In this document: positions 1 through 12,256 of the stretch, in pieces
Numbering within the stretch: the stretch's first letter is position 1
How the letters are laid out: every line of letters starts with the position of its first letter
Source: Zygnema cylindricum
Taxonomy: Eukaryota; Streptophyta; Zygnematophyceae; Zygnematales; Zygnemataceae
DNA length: 64,000 bases
Assembly: GCA_037447655.1 (NCBI GenBank)
Contig: JBBHKE010002940.1
Location: 62,001-126,000 of the forward strand
Reading direction: 5' to 3'
Notes under the pieces: model-generated
Databases searched by the model: none
What the model was told of the DNA's origin: nothing
The model's input: the letters and a program-made list of their open reading frames with translations, nothing else
Translations under genes and position numbers: made by a program

Positions 1-600
1 CCATATACACCGAAAATAATTATGTATTAACCTTGTCCTTGGAAATACACTTTAATCTGTTATGGGTCTCTTAAAGCCTTCAATTACCAATACTGTTTAA
101 AATTTATGATTCCACGTTCTCGGTGCCCATTTCAAATCATGGAAAGCTTTCTATAATTTCCAAACCTTTCCTTTCTATGGAAAAACTCCATATGGGATTT
201 TCATGTACACCTCTTTTTTCACTTCTCCATTTAGAAAGGTTCTCTCCACATCTATTTGTTGGAAATGCATCCCTTTCGCCTCCGGGTTAACTATAATTGC
301 TCGTAAAAAATCAAAATTGAAAAGAAGAGAAAGGGTCTTTGAATAGTCAATTCATGCCTCCTATAGGAAGCCTTTACCTACTAGCCGGGCTTTGTACGTA
401 ATTTCTATGAGTCTTCTGTCTTCGTTTTGAATATCTACTTCAAATCTATTTTGCTTTTACTTTTTGACAAGTTTACTTCTTCAAAACACCCATTCACATT
501 TACAGAATTAAGCTCTTTAATAAAAATTAATTCCACTTCTCCTCCCATCTCTCTTAATCTCGAGCTTCTTGAAATGATTGAGGATCATTCGTAAGATGTT
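1..600 (-). pseudogene. Decayed Ty1/copia reverse transcriptase, cut by the window edge
   Basis: Conceptual reading of the minus strand gives scattered copia RT landmarks in the right order. From the high-coordinate end these are a linker with DPQSFQEARD, then YKARLVGKGF and IDYSKT, then FLNGEVKKEVYMKIPYGVF, then KAFHDLKWAPRTWN. Stops and frameshifts interrupt it everywhere. The YVDD catalytic motif would lie beyond the left edge. Divergence from the elements at 5.8-31.6 kb shows it is another copia family. It could be the missing RT of the old element whose gag-protease-integrase lies at 4.8-5.8 and 12.3-13.2 kb, but intervening insertions prevent proof. Confidence 0.75.
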
Positions 601-1599
601 TTGTGATTTACTTCATAAGTGAAAGGATTATGCCCTTCCCTCTTCGATTGTGGAAATAGCTCTCTAGTGTAGGCTTATTTTTTGTATGTTGGTTTTCTTT
701 GTGAGAAACGATCCGGTGCTTTTTCTATTGTCTATCTCTTACTCCTCCTTACGTCCTCTGCAAATTCTTCTCTTTATCTGAATTAGTGCTCTCAATCTTT
801 TCCTCATCCTCATTCTCCAATGACTTTTTTTGTTGTGACATATTGTTGTTGTGTGTAGGTAATTCAGCGGTAGAGAGAGAACCTTCCCAATATCACCATA
901 AAAACTGAAAATTTCCAAAACATGCCGAAAAATTCAAAAAATTGCATTTAGAAACTTTTTTTTAAAAAAAAAAAAGGCGTGAGATCAAACGACAAAGAGA
1001 AAGTGTAGGTGATAAATGAAGTGAGGAAGTGTAAACGAAATTTAAGAGATAAAGGAACAAAGCGAAAGGAAGAGTGAATTCTCAAATTTTGCCATCCGTG
1101 CCTTCATCCCTCTTTTCATTTTCGAGGTTGCAGGTGACCTAAGGACCTTAAACGTTTTCGTGGCCTGTCCGCATTTGACGTTATATTATAGTCTTAGGGA
1201 GTATCCCCATGTATCAAAGTATCTACTTTTTTCGTTTAGCCCCAAAATTTAGGAAACTTTGAGAAAAACTTTAACTGTACGAGAAAATCATTTCTACCAC
1301 ACTATAGTGAACGCCAATTCGATACTTTGAATGTACTGCATGTTTGTCGTCATGTGAACGCATTTAAGCCTTTTCCTCTTTTCAACCTTCGGGCAAGAGA
1401 ATCCAACCCATCAAAAGACTTCATAAAAAATCACCTCAATAGGATGTTTTTAGTACAAGTATCACCCAAACATCGAATGAAAAACGACCCACGCACGTGC
1501 CACACGAGTGGGAAAATTTTGGGACGAGGGAGGCTACTTGTTATTTTTCTCCCTACCCGTCACGCGCATCTACAGAAAAGACAAGCATGTACGGAAATA
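601..1599. other. Gene-free stretch
   Basis: AT-rich DNA with no coding similarity recognised. Short open frames on the plus strand near 1.3-1.7 kb have no recognisable domain. Confidence 0.5.
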
Positions 1600-1925
1600 A
1601 ATTTGGAGGGGTCTCGGACCTCCACTTTCATTCATGGGTCCTTCGCAAAAATTTACGCCGTCCTCGCCTCTCCCCTCTCCCTCTCACACATCATTTTTAT
1701 CTAACACTTATTAGAATGAGGCATGACAATACTGGTATGAAATGAAAGGTATTTGAAAAAAATTTCTTTTGACTACCTTTTATGTATTTTTTGATGGCGA
1801 GTCGAGTGAGAAAAGTCGTAAAAACAAAATCAGGTAGCCATGGCTCAAAGTTCTTAAATATGTGACGTCGACGTTGTCACAAGTGAGCATGGCGTCATAA
1901 TGTCACAAAACCCAAAACATATGTT
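1600..1925. repeat. Dispersed repeat, copy 1
   Basis: Matches 15930-16240 in the same orientation. Shared landmarks are a CT-rich run, a tract reading GGTATgAAATGAAAG, a central block with GATGGC..G..GAGTGAGAAAAG, and an end block with GTGACGTCGACGTT followed by ATGTCACAAA. The copies are diverged. No coding capacity or clear terminal inverted repeats are seen, so the class is unknown. Confidence 0.6.
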
Positions 1926-2957
1926 ATATCACAAAATTAAAAAAAATCTAGCTGTCTACAACTTTCGCTGTTTTTGTTGGCGTCACCAATTTCGTTGTCC
2001 TCTTCAACAGTCACAAAGTTATACCTACGTTTGCAACTGTCACATATCAAAGTTTTGATTTCATTTTCACACATTGGGACGCTGTTCCTAGTAGTAAGGA
2101 GAATCTTCACTACAGTCCAAAATACTTTATCAAAGTACTGATTACATGGGGACACCCCCTTACCTATCTTGGTATTCAAAAGAGTATCGAATTCTAATAA
2201 TGACAAAAAAAGTACAAAAAGGTTAACTCTATTTAAATTGTATCTAGTTTAATTTAGGTGTTGTATACATTTTATTGTTAAATTTAATGCTAATAATTGA
2301 TATTTTTGTCGCGTTAGTACATGATTAGCGTTAAATTTTACCCTACACGGGTGAAATGTTGGAAATCATTAGTTTCGCACGCACGGTCCATGGTCACACT
2401 TGCACTACATTGTTAAAATAATGTTCGCGGTATTTTCCGCTATTAGCAAAAACTTAAGCTTTTAATTAGCATGTGAAACTAACTTAAAGTTATAGAATTG
2501 AGATGTCATGCAGACGCTATGTAAGGAATTGAGCCTGTAGTACATAACATTAATTTTAGACAAACTTAATATAGAATGGTTATCACTAAATAGAAACTTT
2601 TCACAATAGCGTTAATTCTGTTTAAATGTTGTTAACACTAATATGTGATTTTGGGTCTTAAAAAACCTTAACAAAATACGTGTTATCAACATTAATAACG
2701 ATTGGTGGTGTAGTGGTACGTACCTACAAAACCTTCATTTTTTTTCGTTTTTTCGCTTACCAGGCTGTACCTGATTTTTTTTCACTTTTTTTTTAATCAC
2801 CCGACCGAATCTAGTCGGCACCCAAAATTGGACTAGAATCCGTTCCGGATCCGAAGCGGCCAGCCGGGCACCGATCGCGTACGATTTTGGGTACCCAATT
2901 TTAACCTCTGACAACGAACACAAGATCCATAATAAATAATAATCCAATCATATCATC

Positions 2958-3717
2958 TAGTGTTGTGTATCAGTTAAAAATTTATCGTGATAACACTGAT
3001 AGCGATAGTTATCGATTATCGAACGGTCAGAGGTTCCGATATATCGGTCAGAGACCATCAAATTCCATATTGGCGATTACTTTTTAAAAATATAGTATGC
3101 ATACAATAATACTATATAGCATACTGTATTATATCATTTATTTTATATAGCGTGGTATGCCGAATAATGTATCTGTTCCGTATCTGTTTAACTAAAATAT
3201 TTTACGGACAACGCAGCACATAAACGTCAATAAATTTAAAACAATACTTTATAGTTCTAAAACTATAGCATTGAAACGAACAAATTAAATTACATTGTAA
3301 AATTTTAAATCAACAAACAGATCAAACGAGCACATCTTTCAGACTGCCACTGCCCCCATGTTTTGACGATTCAGGGGCACTTATTTGAAAAAATATTAGT
3401 TTTTTATAAAATAGTAAAAATATATATATTTATTCATTGCGATTTTTTACCGTAATCAGGGGGAAGGGGATCGGTGGCGCGTCCGAGGAATAACACGTAC
3501 AGTTGAGTGTACTGGCTGTACATGTATTTGTAGGGTCCGTACGGATATCGCCAGTAGTTATCGATATCGATGTTATCGCCGATAATAACCGATAAATATC
3601 GGTTATTTATCGGCAATAACACGAATAACGATGTATCGTGCCAATATATCGATTATCGGCTACCCGAAATAAGGCCCATATTGGTTATCGACAAATCCTT
3701 ACCGATACACAACACTA
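2958..3717. mobile_element. hAT-like non-autonomous DNA transposon (MITE)
   Basis: Both ends carry the inverted terminal sequence TAGTGTTGTGTATC followed by a looser match (RGT..A..ATTTRTCG..ATAAC). The flanks ATATCATC (2950-2957) and ATGAAATC (3718-3725) agree at 5 of 8 positions, as expected for a decayed 8-bp hAT target duplication. The interior is rich in ATCGAT/ATCGGTTAT palindromic words and encodes no transposase. TAGTGTTG-type ends with 8-bp duplications are typical of hAT elements; the assignment is inference from these ends. Confidence 0.7.
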
Positions 3718-3739
3718 ATGAAATCGCGACCAGAACTTG

Positions 3740-4335
3740 AACGACAACATCTTCAATTCAAAGCAATGCTCGTAGTCTCCTACGGTGCTATGCTTCCAGA
3801 GTAATTCCGCAGCAATTCCACAGTACGTACATTATTACCAAAAAAACTGAGTTCAATCGATATGGACAACTGTACGTTGGAAAAGTACGCTTTCATTTAT
3901 TTGAGCAAACTTTTGACGTCGATGTGTTGTTATACGTGACGGTCCGATCTCGAGTTTTGGAATACTTGCGCCACTACGTTTTATCTGTACGGTCGGGCTA
4001 TGCCTACGCCATACATCATCTAATTTTTAGGATTTTTTAGAATAGTCTCCAAACACTTGTGCTCATACACTACTGTACTTATAGAGTACTTCCGCAGTGC
4101 TTCCACAATACTTTCAAGATTATTTAAAATAAAAAAAAGGAGTCGATCAACATGAGCAACTGTCCGTCAAAAAAATACGATTTCATTAATTTGAGCGAAT
4201 CTTTGACCCAGAATATGTCATGATACGTGACGGTCCATTCTTGTGTTTTGGAATACTTGCGCCGCTATATGTCATCTGTACAGTCGGGCTATGCCTATAC
4301 CGTACATCATCACATTTTTAATTTTTTAGTGAAAT
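3740..4335. repeat. Diverged direct tandem duplication (two ~290-bp units)
   Basis: Unit 1 (about 3740-4035) and unit 2 (about 4036-4335) share, in order, CTTCCGCAG/ATTCCGCAG with CTTCCACA-like text, a GAGCAAACTTTGAC-like block, then TACGTGACGGTCC, TTTTGGAATACTTGCGCC, and TCGGGCTATGCCTA ending in a T-rich tract with TTTTTTAG. Divergence suggests an old duplication. No coding potential is seen. Confidence 0.75.
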
Positions 4336-4475
4336 AAGTGTCTCCCAAACGTCGACGGCTTCTTCATTACAACCATACGCTTTCAGGAATAGGTAACTTT
4401 CCTTTGGACGTAAGTGATCCACATATTTGTCATATTAATTACGACACATGAGATTCTAAAAAGTCTAATCAATAG

Positions 4476-4606
4476 TACACCGTCGATCGATATTAGTGTT
4501 AATAACACTAATTTGGCGCCACTAAAGTATGGCCCTCAAATCTGGAATAAATTAATAAATAATGTTAATTCTGGTTTAAAAACACAAGCACGATTTAATT
4601 AGTGTA
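4476..4606. mobile_element. Possible degenerate TA-flanked MITE relic
   Basis: The left end TACACCGTCGATCGATATTA resembles the terminus of the MITE family seen at 16245-16455 and 38955-39156. The right end (GATTTAATTAGTGTA) is only weakly similar, so the boundary is uncertain. Confidence 0.35.
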
Positions 4607-4789
4607 GCTTAAACCAATTCATGAGGCATTTAAATAATGTAATGTAAGCAATAAGACATCATTTACGTTAATTACTCTTTAATTTGTGCAAAAATAAGTA
4701 AAAAGTGTCAAATAACAGCCCACAAAGGGGCGTGGGTGGTGTCTATTGGAGGTGGATTGGCAGAAGCCATGAAATTGTACACAAGAGAA

Positions 4790-5821
4790 AGATTAATGCA
4801 TTGTGGGAAGAGGGTCATAGAGGGTGAGAGAAGGAAATTCGGATAATGGGGGAAGAGGGGAAGGAAAAGGCATACGAGACAAGGTTAAGAGAAGTGGCGT
4901 TTCGTTGAAAGCTACTTCTTTGGTGGTGATGACGCGATTTTGAGAAGGAATTCAGATACGGTATGCTTTGGAATTTGGAGCGTACCCAACGAAAATGCCA
5001 CGAAATGCGCGTGCGCCCAATTTGCCGTCCGATTGGAGGAGGTCTTTATACCACGCTTCACATCCAAAGATTCTAAGGTGGCGTATATCTAGTTTGACAG
5101 AAGACCACGCTTCCATTGGAGTAGACTTAGGTGAAGCGTTAGTGGGACAAAGATTGCATAAGTATTTTGCGCAAACGACAGCCTTTGCCCACAAATCATA
5201 AGGCAAATTGGAAAAGTACAACATGGAGCGTGACATGTTATATAATGTTCGATTGTACCTTTCTGCTAAGTCGTTTTGTTGTGGCGTCCGAGGCGCCGTT
5301 AAGTACGCAAAATTCCATGTTGAATGAGAAATTCAGAAAATTGGTTGGACAAAAAATCGCTACTATTGTCACTACGTAAGACCTTCATTCGTTTGTTGTG
5401 AATTTTTTTTCCAATGCCTTTAATTCCTGAAATCATGCAAAAGCGTCAGATTTTTGACAAATTTGATACACATGTGAAAAGCGAGTGGCGTGGTCAATGA
5501 AAGTGACAAAAAGGGATCCACTATAGCTACGCGTGCGTATGGGACAACACACGTTTGTATGTACAAGTGCAAGTGGTTCATTGATGACGGTAGTTCTAGT
5601 GGGAAATAAGTGACACGACATTTTTCCTTGCACGCAACCGTGACAAAAATCCAAAGATTTGTTAGAAAACGGATTTAGTCCAGTTACAAGATTTGGCAAT
5701 GTATGCAAACATTCGCTATTTAAATGACCATATCGTAAATGCCAAAGTGGAAAACTTTGGGCCCTAACATTTAAAGCAAATATCTTTGGCTTACTATAAG
5801 ATTTTAGGACGTACATAAAAT
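4790..5821 (-). pseudogene. Old copia element: integrase part, left of the nested insertion
   Basis: Read on the minus strand from 5821 downward. The GAG-pre-integrase zinc-binding region comes first (WHLRYGHLN, then CHGCVQGK, an HHCC-type finger), then the integrase core (VHTNVCCP at the first catalytic Asp position, here Asn, and FVTFIDHATRF). After a disrupted stretch the integrase C-terminal region follows (ANYL-like KYLCNLCP, HLRIFGCEAW, FVGYAPNSKAYR) and ends near RVITTKEVAFNET. Stops and frameshifts make it dead. The preceding protease and gag parts are at 12252-13190, separated by a younger element. No matching RT follows directly. Confidence 0.85.
5817..5821. repeat. Target site duplication (left) of copia element A
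   Basis: AAAAT here pairs with AGAAT at 12252-12256, four of five positions identical, flanking the two LTRs of element A. Confidence 0.75.
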
Positions 5822-6924
5822 ATTAACTCTGAGACCTCCAATGGCCCTCAGAGTTAGCAACTCACACGAAGCCTCTAAGATAACCCTAACCCTTTTGTTT
5901 TTCAGCAATAATAACTGCCACCCTACAAGACAAAACTCTGACCACCTCTACCCTTGTGAAGGCAAGACTCTGTTGAGTCGACAGCAAAAAGAATCTCTGA
6001 ATTCGCTCCTCTGAGCAGTAAGTTATGGAGGGTCAAAGTTGAACTTTTGTACAAAAGCTCTTTAAGAGAGAGGGTTCTATCTACCAAACTTTTCTAAGTC
6101 CTATCTCTTTGTAAAACTTTATCTATTGAAGTACGGTACCAATCATAATACTGTTCCGCACTAAAAGGTACAGGTGTCGTAGTACTTTCTGTAGGGCCAT
6201 TGTACGACATGGACAACAAGTCGACACATGTCATATTTGAATTCGTTCTTGTAATCCTCAGAGATGTCGTAATCCAATGTGGTTGTGCCACGTGTCAATC
6301 AATGTTACGGTGATCGCAAACCGCCAAAATCCTATTCCGCGATCTGAGCATCCTTCGCGGACGTCAGATAAAAACTGGGTTACAATCGTAGCCGTCATAA
6401 ATACTTGCGCGGTATTTGTTTCGCTGTCAAAACAAAATGCGCGGTATCCGTTTCGGAACCGTACCGTACTCCATACTTTACAAATGTGTATCTATGGTTG
6501 ACATATATAGTTTTTGTTAAATGAATTAGTTCACGTCTAGCTATTTAAATATTTGTCAAACCTTATACACTTCACCATTGGTCTTAGACTTGTATGATAA
6601 AGCTAACCGCTACTGGTTAAGTTAACGGATGGCAAGTACCTAGATCAAATCGTGGGTCCGTCAAGTATCCTTTTAGTAAACCTACTAAAAAAAACTGCCA
6701 GTCTCTCTTTGGACAGCACAGACAACCATGGCTCTAGCTCCCTCTGTCTCTCTCTGGACAACACAGGCAGCCTTGGCTCTAGCTCCCTCTAGCTCCTTCT
6801 TCAACTTTCAATGAGTGCGACAAGAGTGAGAGCTGAAGAGAGGAGTTAGAGGGAGACTGTCTCGGCTTCTTTTATGCATTTCATTTTAGACCTAGAAACA
6901 CTAAATGAACCATTAATTTCTACA
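5822..6924 (-). repeat. 3' LTR of copia element A
   Basis: Ends in TTCTACA on the plus strand and is followed by the polypurine tract complement (TTCCTTTAAAATTCTAG). The outer end reads AT instead of the TG seen in related copies, a decayed terminus. It is about 50 bp longer than its partner because a stretch near 6695-6790 (GGACARCACAG ... GGCTCTAGCTCCCTCT) is duplicated in tandem. Confidence 0.85.
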
Positions 6925-7500
6925 TTCCTTTAAAATTCTAGTCACTCTTTAATTTCAGACCACACTTCTCTCTTCAGAAAATTTTAGGGGAAAACACAGG
7001 TTTGGTCATCATATCTGCTACCATCTCGGTATCTGGTCTGTTCTCTAAACTGATTATTCTATTTTTTACCTTCTCTCTAACAAAACTGGGTCTAATGTCA
7101 ATGTGTTTGACTTTAAAATGATGTTTAAGATTGGCAGTAATAGGGATTGCTGACTTATTATCCAACCATTGTTGCACCATATTTAAGCAGACGGCTCACT
7201 AAAAAGAGACTGACCCGCGATTCTTTGCGAAATATGCATTGGCCTCTCCATTGGAGTACTCCGTAATAAGCTTGTTGTTTGCTCTGAGGAACAAGCCTTA
7301 CATTATCAACATATATTATCTAGAGCAGTCTCCTCATCGAGGACGTCACCGTGGTCACTCCAAGAACTGATGTTAGTATTCCCCCCACCCAAATGCAACC
7401 ATAAATCCCTAGTTGTTGTCAATTATCTAATGACTTTTTTAGCTGCCTCCCAATCCTTGTTAGTGGGAGCATTTAGACTTCTACTCAGCACTCCTACAGC
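6925..7500 (-). pseudogene. Element A RNase H domain, decayed
   Basis: The minus strand gives a C-terminal RNase H segment with KHIDIRPSFVREKVKN and ADMMTKPV, the usual tail of plant copia Pol, close to the polypurine tract. Upstream parts (QLHLGGG-like and SDA region near 7.35 kb) are recognisable only as fragments. Confidence 0.8.
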
Positions 7501-8700
7501 TGCAGCTAAATCCGGCAGGGTACAATTCATAAAATAGATTAAACTTCCCACTACTTGCCTCTAAGGAATAGTCTGCATGAACTACTCTTCTTAATGACAT
7601 AATTATTCAACCAAGATTATGACTCCTTCCACACTCCCCTCACTTCCCTTCTTTAACTCCATTGGAGTTGTACAACTATTAGCCTTATCCATCTGAAACT
7701 TTTCCAACATGTTCCCTATTGATTCTTTCTTTGTCAATCATATAATTTTTCTTTCTCGGTATCTTTCTACTTGAATTTCCAAAATATATCTTGCCTGCAT
7801 CGTTCATCTCAAATCTCCCCTTAAGATCGGTTTTCAGTTTATTAATTTTGTCCATTGATATGTTTAAAACAAGCTAATCATCAACATAAATTACAATATA
7901 AATAACACCTTCCTCATCTTAAAAAACATAGATTGAGTGATCTTATCTAATCCAGATATATCCCTGACGGGTAAAAAATTCATCAAGCATTCCACTGTTG
8001 GAGCACATGTTTGAAACCATAAAGAGATTTAATCAGCCGACATACCTTACTCTCCTCTCTTTGCTCCAAAAATCTTTCGGGTTGTCGCATGAATATCTCC
8101 TCTTCTATTTCTCATGCAAAAAGACTATCTTGATGTCCATTTAGTGCACCTTCATTTCTTTCGTTGCTGCCAGACTGAGAAGTATGGGGATGGAGGGAAA
8201 TTTGACGACCAGGGCAAAGGTTTCCTCGTAGTCAATTCCCCATTTCTGTGTAAATATTTTTGCCACTAACCAGGCCTTGTAACGCTCAACGGTGTTATGC
8301 GGGTTCAGTTTTAATTTGAACACCCACTTACAACCGATTGGTTTTCGGTTAGGTAGACAATCCACCAGCTCCTAAATATCGGCTGCCATAATTGAGGCCA
8401 TCTCCTCATTGATGGTTGTCTTCCACCAGTTCTTTTCTGGACAATTCATCACCTCTACATAAGTGTGAGATTCATCTGAATGAGATAGTTTTGTTACCTT
8501 GTTATTAACATGTTTTTCTTGCAACCTTTTGCTACTTCTCTTTCCTCCCTCAAAATGTGTGGTCGGAATAGATGATTCTCGTGGAATCTTTAGAACAATC
8601 TCGACTTTTCCCCTGTCCCTTGATTCCGAATTAATTTCCACCACGTTTTGCTTCGGGTAGAGTTCTCATTGGAGTCTAGGCGGCCGAGTCCTTCTTGGTC
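7501..8700 (-). pseudogene. Element A reverse transcriptase, decayed
   Basis: Fragments in order on the minus strand are the acidic linker, then PNRKPIGCKWVFKLKLNP, then GIDYEETFALVV, then remnants around the YVDD region (about 7860-7900, interrupted) and the VVGSLIYFMNCT block near 7.53 kb. Several frameshifts separate them. Confidence 0.85.
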
Positions 8701-9720
8701 TTATTTATACCTATAAGAATGTCATCTTCTCTGAAACCCGGATAGTTGGAAGATCAAAGTCATCGAAATTTTATGACTCAAATCCGATTTTTACTTACTT
8801 TGTATATTTGAACGGATCCACAGACTTTCCTTCATCCATAACTACTAGATGCTTTACTAAGATTATATCTTCCCTTTTTTTATCATAAACTTTGTATCTT
8901 TTTACATCCTCATCATATCCTACCAAGTACCTTGGTTTTCCTTTAGGATCTAGCTTCTAATTAGACCGATGTGTATCTAGACTGAACACTTAACTGCCGA
9001 AAACCTTTAAGTGAGATATGTTTGGTTTCCAGCTGGTCCATCTCGCATAAGGTGTTTGGCCTTTTACCGCTGAAGTAAGAAATCTATTTTTGAGGTAATT
9101 AGCAGAGTTCATTGCTTCAGCCCAAAACCTTTTTCTTATCTTCTTATTCGACAATATACTTCTAGCAATATCACTTAGTGTTCTATTTAATCTTTCAGCT
9201 ACCCCATTTTGTTCCAAGTTTTCTGGAATTGTCTTTTGGTGTTGGACTCCATCTTCCCTCATAAAATCCTCAAACTGGTTAACAGTATACTCTCCACCAT
9301 TGTCACTCCTTACTCTCTTAATTGGGGTTTCATGGGGTTTTTCACTTCATGCTTTATATTGTCTAAAACATTATTGAGCCTCTGACTTGTTTTTCAAAAA
9401 ACACACCTTCGAATACCAAGACCAATCATCAGTGATAGTCATCATTAATCTCTCCCCCCCTGGTGAGGGCACTTTGGCCTGTCCCCAAATATCTGTGTGT
9501 TCTAAATCTAGAATCTTTTCTCCCTTAGAGTTGGTTTTTTTGGGAAGGGTAACCTTTGTGCTTTACTTTGAGCACATCCACTACAATCACTTAGATTCTC
9601 ACTCTCACTGATTTGAATCCCTTCCACTACTCCCATCTATCTAGATTCACATGCCCAAGCCTCTTATGCCACAACATTATATCATAAACACCAGCATAAT
9701 AAAGTTTCTTCTTTTCATTG
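8701..9720 (-). pseudogene. Element A integrase, decayed
   Basis: The minus strand shows NGVAERLNRTLSDIARS, carrying the third catalytic Glu of the DDE triad, then ANYLKNRF and HLKVFGS of the core end. The N-terminal zinc finger and the first two catalytic Asp residues fall in frameshifted sequence near 9.3-9.7 kb. Confidence 0.8.
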
Positions 9721-11201
9721 CTTAAAATCAGCTTAAACATCCCTTTGCTACCTTTTTCAATAATGAAATAAACTTCCTCCTCAAAATAGTTGTAAAGAAT
9801 CCTTTCCTAGTGTTATTTTCAAAACGCATATCACCTAATACAAATGCAGAGATGAGGTTTTTGTTCATCTTCGGAATATAAAATACATCGAAGAATGTAA
9901 CTATCGATGTCTTTCTTTCTACTAACACTTTCAAATCTACCGATCCCACAAGAGTAGTTGTGACTATCCTCCCTTCCACGTACTCTATCTCTACGGTGGG
10001 AATCTTTCTTATCTCAGTGATCACGTGTTTATCCTTAGACATGTGCATGGAGGCACCTGAATCTACAATCTAGCCTGCTTCACCTTTGAATCCACCGAAA
10101 GCACATTTCTGCTTTCGTGGAATTTCGACCTCGTTTTTCGCTTCCAACTCCTCATCCAATAGGAGCTCATCGTCCTCGTCCTCAAATACCACCTCAAGTA
10201 CCTGTGTCACAAGGGCGTTTTTCTTTCCTCTCGGGGGTCTATCGGTCTGCCCCTCCTTTAACCGCAGCTTAGTTAACTTAGTGCACTCCGCCATATAGTG
10301 CCCTAGATCCTTAAAAAAATGACACAAACCCTTGGGAGCTCTCGGTCCAAACTCATCGGTCTCATTTTTTTTCCCCCCAATCCATAATTTCCGACCGGCT
10401 TCTTAGAATATGTGTTCCTCCAATCGGTCCCAGCTGCCAAGGCTTGCTCACTCTTACCTCCCCTTCGGATCTCAATCGTATTCTCCCGAACGAGAATCAT
10501 CCTTACTGCTGAATTATATATCCACCTCGAGTGTGGCAAGTCCTGCACACGGTTGACTATGTTCTCGAACTCATATGGTAACTTTATGAGCAAGTAGTTA
10601 ACCTTTTCCTTTACACTTTTTATTTTTCTAGCACTCTCTAGGTCCATGAAAAGTGTAGCAAGCTCATTGCAAAAATCCAACATCTTCCCTTCTTTTCTAT
10701 ACATACGTATCAGTTTTCTGATCATCCAACTGATGTTGCTGAATCGTTCTACTTTGGCACATCTGTATGAGAGCCACCCAAAGATCAGATGCCCTCTATA
10801 CCTACAAATGCGGAGATGCAAGCCCTTGAGTAAGATGGCGGAGAATAAACTGCTTTGCCGCCATATTGTTGTAGTCCCATGTATCAATATCATTCTCCTC
10901 GTTCCTCGGAATAAGGTACTTGAATTCCGAACCGGTTGCTATCAGTGTGATCGTCTCCTTCTCCTTTCCTTTGTCTACCACCTCCCTTTCATTTGTCTCC
11001 CCCATTGGAGATGGATCTGAATCTCTGGTGAATCCGCTTCCTCCAAACCCAAGAGGAACGCCAAGACTAGATGGACGCATCACCTATCCACTCACTATTC
11101 CCCAAAAACGTTTCTCACATGAAGCTCCTGTCATCATACTTTCCCAGTATATGAAGCTAGTTCCGTTGAAGATGGGCACCCTAGAGGGTGGGCTCATAAT
11201 G
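9721..11201 (-). pseudogene. Element A gag and protease, decayed
   Basis: Reading downward, the gag N-terminus (about 11.08 kb) has RPSSLGVPLGFGGSGF, then PRNEENDIDTWDYNNMAAKQ and the UBN2-type gag core (LDFCNELATLF, LIKLPYEFENIVNRVQDLP). A zinc knuckle remnant (CHFFKDLGHYMAEC, second Cys replaced by Phe) follows at about 10.3 kb. The protease part has GASMHMSKDKHV and VEIEYVEGRIVTTTLVGS. Frameshifts separate the pieces. Confidence 0.85.
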
Positions 11202-12251
11202 TGCAACTTTGAGACCTCCATTGGCCCTCAAAGTAGGCTACTCAAACCAAGTCTCTAAGATAACCCAGACCCCTTTGTGTTTCAGCAAAAATAATTGCCA
11301 CGCTGGCATAGAAGACCTTTGACCACCTCTACTCTTGTGAAGGCAAGACTCCCTTGAGTCGATAGCAAAAATAATCTCTAAATTTGCTCCCATGAGCAGT
11401 AAGTTATGGAGGGTCAAAGTTGACCTTTAGTACTCAAGCTCTCTCGAATAGAGGGTCCTATCTACCAAATTTTTCTAATTCCTATCTCTCTATAAAACTC
11501 TATCTACTGAAGTCGGCGCCAATCATAATACAGTGGTGTATACAAAGGTACTTGTGCCAGTGTACTTTCAGTACGGCCATTGTACGACATGGCCAACAAG
11601 TCGACACATGTCATCTTTGGATTTGTTTCTGTAATCTTCGGAGATGCCGTAATCCAATGTGGTTGTGCCACTCGTCAATCAATGTGGCGGTGACCGCAAA
11701 CCGCCAAAATTTTATTCCGCGATCTCGGTATCCTTTGTGGCCGTCCGATCAAAAGCAAGTTTCAATCATAGCCGTCATAAACACTTGCGCGATATTTGTT
11801 TCGCTATCGAAACAAAATGCGCGGTATCTGTTTCGAAACCGTACCTTACTTCATACTTTACAAAACCGTATCTATGCATGACGTTTATAGTTTCCGTTAA
11901 ATGAATAAGTTCACGTCTAACTATTTAAATATTTGTCAAACCTTATATACTTCACCATTGGTCTTAGACTTATACAATAAAGCTAACCGCTACCGGCTAA
12001 CTTGATTAACAGCATGTTTTAGGTTCAAATCCTGGGTCCGTCAAGTATCCTTTTAGGAAACCTACTAAAAACAACTGCTTGTCTCTCTCTGGACAGCACA
12101 GGCTGCAATGGCTCTAGCTCCCTCTTCAACCTTTAGTGACTAGGACAAGTGTGGGAGTTGAAGAGAGGAGTTAGAGGCAAACTGCCTTGGCTTATTTTTT
12201 TGCATTTTATTTTAGATCTAGAAAATACTAGAAGAACCATTAATTTCTACA
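11202..12251 (-). repeat. 5' LTR of copia element A
   Basis: Runs TG to CA (plus-strand TGCAACTTTGAG to TTCTACA), 1050 bp. The adjacent inner sequence GGTGGGCTCATAATG (11187-11201) is a mutated version of the primer-binding site described for the array. An antisense B-box-like word GGTTCAAATCC is at 12022-12032. Confidence 0.88.
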
Positions 12252-12256
12252 AGAAT
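12252..12256. repeat. Target site duplication (right) of copia element A
   Basis: AGAAT, paired with AAAAT at 5817-5821. Confidence 0.75.

Larger units (their letters stand above)
5822..12251 (-). mobile_element. Ty1/copia retrotransposon A, full-length but decayed
   Basis: Two LTRs (5822-6924 and 11202-12251) bound a 4.28-kb internal region whose domains run on the minus strand: gag, protease, integrase, RT, RNase H. It is inserted in an older copia element between protease and integrase and flanked by a 5-bp target duplication with one mismatch. It belongs to the same family as the array at 18.6-31.6 kb but is more diverged. Many stops, frameshifts and small deletions make it non-autonomous. 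Confidence 0.9.

Noticed and set aside
1327-1745. Overlapping plus-strand frames of 125 and 82 codons
   Set aside because: Composition-driven, no start context, no recognisable domain, and partly inside a dispersed repeat.
10646-11258. Plus-strand open frames opposite the gag of element A
   Set aside because: They are antisense shadows of the gag coding sequence with no domain of their own. The same holds for plus-strand frames at 9387, 21898, 22439, 24041-24994 and 29184-30490.
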